Shown here: positions 59,539-64,000 of the stretch, piece by piece | How the letters are laid out: each line of letters starts with the position of its first letter | How positions within the stretch are numbered: the first letter of the stretch is position 1 | From: Thiosulfativibrio zosterae | GTDB lineage: Bacteria; Pseudomonadota; Gammaproteobacteria; Thiomicrospirales; Thiomicrospiraceae | DNA length: 64,000 bases | NCBI RefSeq assembly: GCF_011398155.1 | Contig: NZ_AP021888.1 | Span: forward strand, 62,001 to 126,000 | Direction: 5' to 3' | The notes under the pieces: generated by a model | What the model was told of the DNA's origin: nothing | Seen by the model: the letters and a program-made list of their open reading frames with translations, nothing else | Database searches by the model: none | Made by a program: the position numbers and the translations under genes

Positions 59539-60410
59539 AGTTTTGACTGCTTAGACTGAGTTTCGCGAAGCTTGGACAGTTGCGCTTGCAGTTCGCTGGG
59601 GGTGAAAAATCCATAGTCAGCGAAAACTTGTAAACCATGTTCGCTGCTGGCAAAAGCCATAAAGGCTTTGGCAAGATCGGGATGTTTTGAAAACGACAGT
59701 AAATTCAATTCTAAGCGTTTGGGTTTGGCAAGGGTTTCTGGTAGCAAAATGGCATCCACATAAGGCTTGTGGTCGGGCCACTGGGTGGTGGCATACCAGT
59801 TGAGCGCAATATCGGCATCGCCATTTTTAATGGCAGTGTAAATGCGGTGTGAGTCGGTCGTAAAGTAAGTCACATTTTGATAAACCGCATCGGTAATACC
59901 GACACTGTCTAAAAGCATTTTGGCATTTTTGCCCACTGAGCCAGATTCGGGCGATGACAAAACCACAGATAGTTGTGGGTTGGTGAGTTGATTTAAGTCA
60001 TCCGTTAAGTTTTTGGGGTTGCCTTTAAGCACTTCAAAAGACAAACGGTTATAACCCACTAACACATAGTCTGTGAGCAAACCTTCCGCTTTATTTTTAA
60101 TGCGATAACTATCTGAGCCAGGAAAATAAATGTCGCCCAAGCGTTCAACTTTTAAGGTGTTATAGAGATATCCAGAGGCGCCTTGCTTAATTTCGATGCT
60201 GATGTTGTGTTGTTTTTCAAACTCTTTGGTCAGAATCATCAGTGGCTTGACCATGGTAATGCCACTGTAAATGGTCAGTTGTGGCTCTGCTTTAACACTG
60301 CTCAGGGGCGACTGCTCACAGCCACTCACTAATACAAAACTTAACAATAACAACAGAGACTTAGACCATTTTCGGGTGAGCTTATCAAAAGGTGAAAACA
60401 AGTTAGTCAT
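59535..60410 (-). CDS. Periplasmic substrate-binding lipoprotein paired with hybrid kinase
   Basis: This 291-residue protein has a lipobox (SFVLVSGCEQSP) and then a two-lobed binding-protein fold of the molybdate/sulfate/iron type (YSGITMVKPLMILTKEFEKQ, GASGYLYNTLKVERLGDIYF, ALNWYATTQWPDHKP). No ABC permease or ATPase is near. The stop overlaps the kinase ATG by 4 bp. The pattern of binding protein plus membrane sensor resembles LuxP-LuxQ and the NspS-MbaA pair, where the protein signals instead of transporting. The ligand is not readable from sequence; an oxyanion is one possibility. Confidence 0.85.
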   Translation of the reverse strand: MTNLFSPFDKLTRKWSKSLLLLLSFVLVSGCEQSPLSSVKAEPQLTIYSGITMVKPLMILTKEFEKQHNISIEIKQGASGYLYNTLKVERLGDIYFPGSDSYRIKNKAEGLLTDYVLVGYNRLSFEVLKGNPKNLTDDLNQLTNPQLSVVLSSPESGSVGKNAKMLLDSVGITDAVYQNVTYFTTDSHRIYTAIKNGDADIALNWYATTQWPDHKPYVDAILLPETLAKPKRLELNLLSFSKHPDLAKAFMAFASSEHGLQVFADYGFFTPSELQAQLSKLRETQSKQSKL

Positions 60411-60437
60411 AAGTGTCTCTTAAAAAAGGCTAGTGGC

Positions 60438-60484
60438 GTTCAAAAGCAAATCGTAATAATCCTTATATTTTTAATCTTTTGAAC
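60438..60484. promoter_or_regulatory. 9-bp inverted repeat before the binding-lipoprotein/kinase operon
   Basis: GTTCAAAAG at 60438-60446 and CTTTTGAAC at 60476-60484, 28-74 bp upstream of the start codon. It could be an operator or a weak terminator of cmoB; no T-run follows, which favours an operator. Confidence 0.38.
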
Positions 60485-60526
60485 CCCATAAGTAAAGCCT
60501 TAGTTACGGTTGATGTGCAAAAAATT

Positions 60527-61519
60527 CTATTTGGGGGTATTGGCAATCATCACGGCACGCAGTGGGGCGGGATAACCTTCGATGGTTTTGCTTGAATCAT
60601 TTGGGTCTAAAAAGTCAGCAAGGGATTTCCAAGTCATCCATTCTGTGGCGCGTTGCTCCTCGGTAGAGGTTTGGTCTAGGTCAACACAACGCACATTTTG
60701 ATAGCCGCAACGCGTCATCCAATGCGCCAGTTCTTTAATATTGGGTAAAAACCACACATTATTCATTTGTGCATAACGCTCGTTTGGCACCAGCACCTGA
60801 GCATAGTCTTCTGGTACCACTAGGGTTTCAAGAATCAGTTCGCCACGGGGTTTGAGGTGACGCTTTAAATCGAGTAGATGGTCAATGGGTGAGCGACGAT
60901 GATAAAGTACGCCCATAGAAAATACCGTATCAAATCCGCCACCAGTCAGCGGCACGGGCAGTTGTTCGAGCGTGAGCGGTAAAAAATAAGCAGGAACGCT
61001 TTCGCCGATGAAATGTTTGAGTACCAAAAATTGAGTCATAAACAACAGGCTAGGATCAACGCCCACCGCCAACTTAGCGTCTTCGCCCATCATGCGCCAT
61101 AGGTGATAACCGCTGCCGCAGCCAATATCTAAAACCGTGCGATTTTTTAAGGGTGAAATATGCGGCAAAACGCGATTCCATTTCCAGTCAGAATGCCATT
61201 CGGTATCTATATAAACACCTTCAATTTCAAACGGCCCTTTGCGCCAGGGTGAAAACTGTTTTAACAGTTCTGGCAGTTTGGGGGGCGTGCGGTTAGGCGT
61301 TGTCTGTGCTAAAACCGCAGAACGATTGAGTTCAAAATGCTCACTGACAGGATATTCTAAAATATCCAGTAACGGCGGTAACCAGCGCTCTAAATTGCCA
61401 TTGATGTCGGGGCGCAGAGCGTCTTCGAGTAAAGGTGGTAGGGTGTTTTGCCAGTCTATGAGTTTGGTTTGTTGCAGTTTTGGCCAAAAATGTTGGTAAT
61501 GCTGGTGATAGGGTTTCAT
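60527..61519 (-). CDS. cmoB: tRNA U34 carboxymethyltransferase CmoB
   Basis: This enzyme of about 330 residues uses carboxy-S-adenosylmethionine made by CmoA to turn 5-hydroxyuridine at tRNA position 34 into 5-carboxymethoxyuridine, widening wobble decoding. The SAM-type motif is VLDIGCGSGYHLWRMMGE, and the family segments FEIEGVYIDTEWHSDWKWNR and FSMGVLYHRRSPIDHL are clear. The start is the ATG at 61517-61519; the open frame extends three codons to a TTG with no useful site. The start region overlaps a parS-like palindrome. It follows cmoA by about 40 bp. Confidence 0.95.
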   Translation of the reverse strand: MKPYHQHYQHFWPKLQQTKLIDWQNTLPPLLEDALRPDINGNLERWLPPLLDILEYPVSEHFELNRSAVLAQTTPNRTPPKLPELLKQFSPWRKGPFEIEGVYIDTEWHSDWKWNRVLPHISPLKNRTVLDIGCGSGYHLWRMMGEDAKLAVGVDPSLLFMTQFLVLKHFIGESVPAYFLPLTLEQLPVPLTGGGFDTVFSMGVLYHRRSPIDHLLDLKRHLKPRGELILETLVVPEDYAQVLVPNERYAQMNNVWFLPNIKELAHWMTRCGYQNVRCVDLDQTSTEEQRATEWMTWKSLADFLDPNDSSKTIEGYPAPLRAVMIANTPK

Positions 61520-61527
61520 GTGAAACA
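61512..61527. promoter_or_regulatory. parS-like site at the cmoB start
   Basis: GGTTTCATGTGAAACA, 14 of 16 positions matching parS, overlapping the cmoB ATG. Confidence 0.3.
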
Positions 61528-61560
61528 ATTCCTAAGTTATATGCTTAATACGCTGATTTT

Positions 61561-62289
61561 TTAAGCGCCTTTAATGGCTAAAAAAGACACGAAATTATAA
61601 GCCTGAAACCATTGTGCCGCACTGCTAAAACCCGCCTGTTTAAAACGCGCTAAATGTTGGGCATGGGTATCGCTGATGAGCACATTTTCTAAAGAAGCAC
61701 GCTTTTGGCTGATTTCGAGTTCCGAATAGCCATTGGCGCGTTTAAATTGTAAATGCAAATGTTCTATGGCTTGCTGGGCGGCGGCGTCTTCAAAATGAAT
61801 TTTTTCCGACAAAATCAAAATGCCACCTGGTTTTAGACCTTGATAAATTTTTGTAATCAAGGCTTGGCGAGCTTCGGGTGCGATAAACTGCAAGGTAAAA
61901 TTCATCACCACCACGCTGGCATTTTCGATGGGCATATCCGACATATCGGCCAAATGGAGTTCAATCGGAATGTCTGAGTGATAGGCGTGAATGTAATCGT
62001 AGGCGCGTTTAATCATCGATTCAGAATTGTCGATGGCGATGATTTTGCAATTAGGCTGAGTAATTTTGCGGCGCATGGTTAAGCTGGCAGCACCCAGTGA
62101 ACAGCCTAAATCGTAGAGCTGGCTATTGGCTTGCGCATAGGTTTCGGTGAGTTCGCCTATGCCGGTTAAGATGGTTTGGTAACCCGGCACCGAGCGTTGA
62201 ATCATGTCGGGGAAAACCGCTGCCACCGAATCATCAAATTGAAACGCGCCCAAGCTTTCATGCGGAACGCTGAAAATCGTATCTTTCAA
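61561..62289 (-). CDS. cmoA: Carboxy-SAM synthase CmoA
   Basis: This 242-residue SAM-dependent enzyme condenses prephenate with SAM to make carboxy-SAM for CmoB. It starts at a TTG (62287-62289) preceded by AAAGGTGTTTGT. The N-terminus KDTIFSVPHES matches CmoA, followed by VFPDMIQRSVPGYQ, the SAM motif VYDLGCS-type (LYDLGCSLGAASLTMRRK) and VVMNFTLQFIAPEAR. It lies directly upstream of cmoB; a nuclease gene and cmoM lie beyond. Confidence 0.95.
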   Translation of the reverse strand: MKDTIFSVPHESLGAFQFDDSVAAVFPDMIQRSVPGYQTILTGIGELTETYAQANSQLYDLGCSLGAASLTMRRKITQPNCKIIAIDNSESMIKRAYDYIHAYHSDIPIELHLADMSDMPIENASVVVMNFTLQFIAPEARQALITKIYQGLKPGGILILSEKIHFEDAAAQQAIEHLHLQFKRANGYSELEISQKRASLENVLISDTHAQHLARFKQAGFSSAAQWFQAYNFVSFLAIKGA

Positions 62290-62414
62290 ACAAACACCTT
62301 TTGCCCAAGTTTAACCGAAGTTTTACCAAAGATTAGCCTGCGCCACCAGCGACGCTAAAAATGCCCATATTATACGCAACTTCCCAATCTTAGGTTAAGG
62401 TGAAAACAGGGTTT

Positions 62415-63338
62415 TTAATAGCGACTTTTTTGGTTTTCCACGCTGGAAAGTGACCAGGCCTGGTCGTTTTTGGAGGCTTCTAGGGTATTTTCGATGGTGT
62501 CTGGTAATTGCCAAAAAAAGTCTAGGCCGGTGAGCGCTTCGACCTCATCCACCGTGCTCACAAACTGGGTGAGTTTGGCGCTGGTGCGGGCATTTTGCGG
62601 CATGATGATGGCCAATACTTGATAAGGGCTATTCTCATCTTGGTTTTCTGTGGCTTCACTTGGTCGAATAAAAATTTTGTAAAAGGCTTTTGGAATGGCG
62701 ATGCCAGAGTTTTTAAGGGTTTGGATTTGCGAAGGATCGGCGTCAAAAATTGGGCCGGTGACCACCCAAAACTCGGGATATTTTTTGGAGAAAAAATCCG
62801 CCGCAACTTCTTCTAACCTTTGCCAGGTTTTGGTGTTTAGGCTGGCTTTTTGCGGTGAAATGTTCGACATTAAAAAGGTTTCGGCTTGCGCCTTTACGCC
62901 ATAACGGCTGGCAATTAAGTAATTGGGAGCATGATGCCCTCGGGTATAACCCGAGCCAGTATAGTCTTGTGTGGTTACGCCCGCTAAAGTGCGCCAGTCG
63001 CGTCGAAACTCAGGGCGTTTACCAAAAGATTTTTGCGCTTGGGTCACTCGGTAGGTAACCCAAAGTGGATTGCGATATTTTTCAGAATAGCCCAGCATAA
63101 ACCCTTCATTGCGCAGAATGTGGTTGCGCCAGTCGCTTGCGGGTTGTCCTACCTCTTGGGGTATGCCCATAAAACTCATGGCGGGGCGCGCAACGGTCAC
63201 TTCGTAGCCATACCAAGTACCGCCCAGACCGATGATAACAATCAACCCCATTAGGATATGTTTGGGTTGGCGAAACAATTGGCTGACCAAGCGACGAATA
63301 AGGGTGTTGATCAAGCTAGAGGCAAAGCGTTTAATCAT
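62415..63338 (-). CDS. Membrane-anchored DNA/RNA non-specific endonuclease (NUC1 family)
   Basis: This 307-residue protein has an N-terminal TM helix (ILMGLIVIIGLGGTWYGYEV) that should hold the catalytic domain on the periplasmic side. The nuclease core shows WVTYRVT, the active-site motif GYTRGHHAPN (DRGH in most relatives; here TRGH, with the catalytic His kept) and SNISPQKASLNTKTWQRLEE, where Asn is a metal ligand. Pneumococcal EndA, which degrades one strand during DNA uptake, belongs to this family and is also membrane-anchored; mitochondrial EndoG does too. The gene overlaps cmoM by 8 bp. The 62452 copy of the uptake-like palindrome lies in its 3' end (NDQAW). Role in transformation is only a hypothesis. 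Confidence 0.88.
   Translation of the reverse strand: MIKRFASSLINTLIRRLVSQLFRQPKHILMGLIVIIGLGGTWYGYEVTVARPAMSFMGIPQEVGQPASDWRNHILRNEGFMLGYSEKYRNPLWVTYRVTQAQKSFGKRPEFRRDWRTLAGVTTQDYTGSGYTRGHHAPNYLIASRYGVKAQAETFLMSNISPQKASLNTKTWQRLEEVAADFFSKKYPEFWVVTGPIFDADPSQIQTLKNSGIAIPKAFYKIFIRPSEATENQDENSPYQVLAIIMPQNARTSAKLTQFVSTVDEVEALTGLDFFWQLPDTIENTLEASKNDQAWSLSSVENQKSRY
62452..62465. repeat. Uptake-like palindrome copy 14, inside the nuclease gene
   Basis: Exact GACCAGGCCTGGTC followed by GTTTTT; read as DQAW on the coding strand. Confidence 0.85.
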
Positions 63339-64000
63339 GGCAAGTTTCTCGTTTACGGGCTAAAACATGGATATAACGCCCCATGTGACGATAAGTGGGT
63401 TGACGACAATAGCGATATTCTAAAGCAAACAGCTCGTCCATATCCGTTTTGGCAAGCGCTTCGGGTGTCATATAGTCGTGAAACACCCGAATCCCCGTTT
63501 CTACTTGCACCTCAAAATCCCAGTCTTGTAGCCAAGCCAAAACATCTTCTGGATATTGAGGATTGGGCGGCGTGAGATTTTTGCCTTTGCCTAGGTAGCT
63601 GTCATTGAGAATATGTTCTAAACGCCAATCGCCCTTGAGCACATTGGTGTAAACCGTGGCGTTGCGGTTGTAATAAAGCAACGATAAATACCCCTTGGGT
63701 TTAACCTTGTCGGCCAAAGCTTGCAAACTTTCCTTGGGTTGTGCCAGCCATTCTAAAACCGCATGACTTAGAATTAAGTCAAAAGCATCCAACTGCGGCG
63801 CAAGGTCTTGGGCAGCTCCTTGCAAAAACTGAGCGGGACAGTAGGCTTGTGCAAAATGCTGTTGCGCGCGCTCTAACATTTTGTGCGATAAATCACAGAG
63901 CGTGAGTTGATGCCCCGCTTGGGCAAACCACAGTCCCATTTGACCAAAACCACAACCAGCATCCCAAATCTGTAAAGGCGGTTGGGTGTGCAATTCTGCT
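63331..64000 (-). CDS. cmoM: tRNA 5-carboxymethoxyuridine methyltransferase CmoM, 5' end cut by window
   Basis: About 223 codons are visible, and the frame runs off the window edge without a start; the TTG at 63993 is not a credible start because the fold is already under way. The SAM motif IWDAGCGFGQMGLWFAQAGH, LSHAVLEWLAQP and the C-terminal signature RVFHDYMTPEA, YRYCRQPTYRHMGRYIHVLARK match E. coli CmoM closely. CmoM methylates the carboxyl of cmo5U34 to mcmo5U in some tRNAs. It sits beside cmoA and cmoB, so the whole modification path lies within 3.5 kb, interrupted by the nuclease gene. Confidence 0.93.
   Translation of the reverse strand, partial: AELHTQPPLQIWDAGCGFGQMGLWFAQAGHQLTLCDLSHKMLERAQQHFAQAYCPAQFLQGAAQDLAPQLDAFDLILSHAVLEWLAQPKESLQALADKVKPKGYLSLLYYNRNATVYTNVLKGDWRLEHILNDSYLGKGKNLTPPNPQYPEDVLAWLQDWDFEVQVETGIRVFHDYMTPEALAKTDMDELFALEYRYCRQPTYRHMGRYIHVLARKRETCHD

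Noticed and set aside
5843-62465. Palindrome as an ordinary intrinsic terminator
   Set aside because: The stem is five base pairs with a four-base loop, and half of the copies lie inside coding sequences, so termination cannot be the general role; single intergenic copies might still contribute.
63331-63993. Complete methyltransferase gene starting at the TTG at 63993
   Set aside because: The reading frame stays open to the window edge, and the SAM-binding motif begins too near that TTG for a complete CmoM.

Overview
The window looks like chromosome of a gammaproteobacterium of moderate to low GC. The gene set (System II cytochrome c biogenesis, several chemoreceptors, many c-di-GMP enzymes, a CmoA/CmoB/CmoM tRNA-modification set, a MoxR-Bat operon) fits a sulfur-oxidising relative of Thiomicrospira, Thiomicrorhabdus or Hydrogenovibrio. 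That placement is an inference from gene content; there is no rRNA or other marker here. Nearly all genes lie on the minus strand. I see no tRNA, rRNA, IS element, phage or CRISPR array.

Layout: (1) 1-9.0 kb: the start of mlaA, an OxyR-like regulator divergent from a nitroreductase, an operon pairing a PhnD-like binding lipoprotein with a GGDEF/EAL protein, a chemoreceptor and a dihaem cytochrome c peroxidase. (2) 9.2-15.7 kb: an acetolactate-synthase-like enzyme, dsbA, the two System II cytochrome c synthase genes, and engB. (3) 15.7-16.3 kb: an 84-bp tandem palindromic repeat array. (4) 16.3-25.1 kb: a hybrid kinase coupled to a diguanylate cyclase response regulator, recQ, then a ParE-type toxin-antitoxin pair lying among 156-bp repeats. 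(5) 25.1-36 kb: type II NADH dehydrogenase, orphan HPt protein, Dyp peroxidase, VapC toxin-antitoxin pair, an RND pump with adaptor, and a large GGDEF/EAL protein. (6) 36-46.2 kb: NfeD/SPFH pair, small exported proteins, a second acetolactate-synthase-like enzyme, an unusual PyrD, MarC, a PcfJ-HIRAN gene split by an amber codon, a peroxiredoxin, and a 192-bp composite repeat. (7) 46.4-54.1 kb: a translationally coupled MoxR-DUF58-DUF4381-BatA-BatB/C-BatD-YqaA operon. (8) 54.3-64 kb: a zinc-domain chemoreceptor, a binding lipoprotein plus hybrid kinase operon, and cmoB, cmoA, a membrane-anchored nuclease and cmoM.

Themes: redox and peroxide handling (OxyR-like regulator, cytochrome c peroxidase, peroxiredoxin, Dyp peroxidase, CZB chemoreceptor, DsbA) and signal transduction (three GGDEF proteins, two hybrid kinases, one free HPt, two chemoreceptors, two operons that pair a periplasmic binding protein with a membrane signalling protein).

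The strongest unexplained signal is a 14-bp palindrome, RACCAGGCCTGGTY. Its 10-bp core occurs 13 times exactly, inside and between genes, and in most copies it is followed by two T-tracts about one helical turn apart. That layout resembles the Pasteurellaceae DNA uptake sequence. I propose it as a candidate uptake or chromosome-organising signal.
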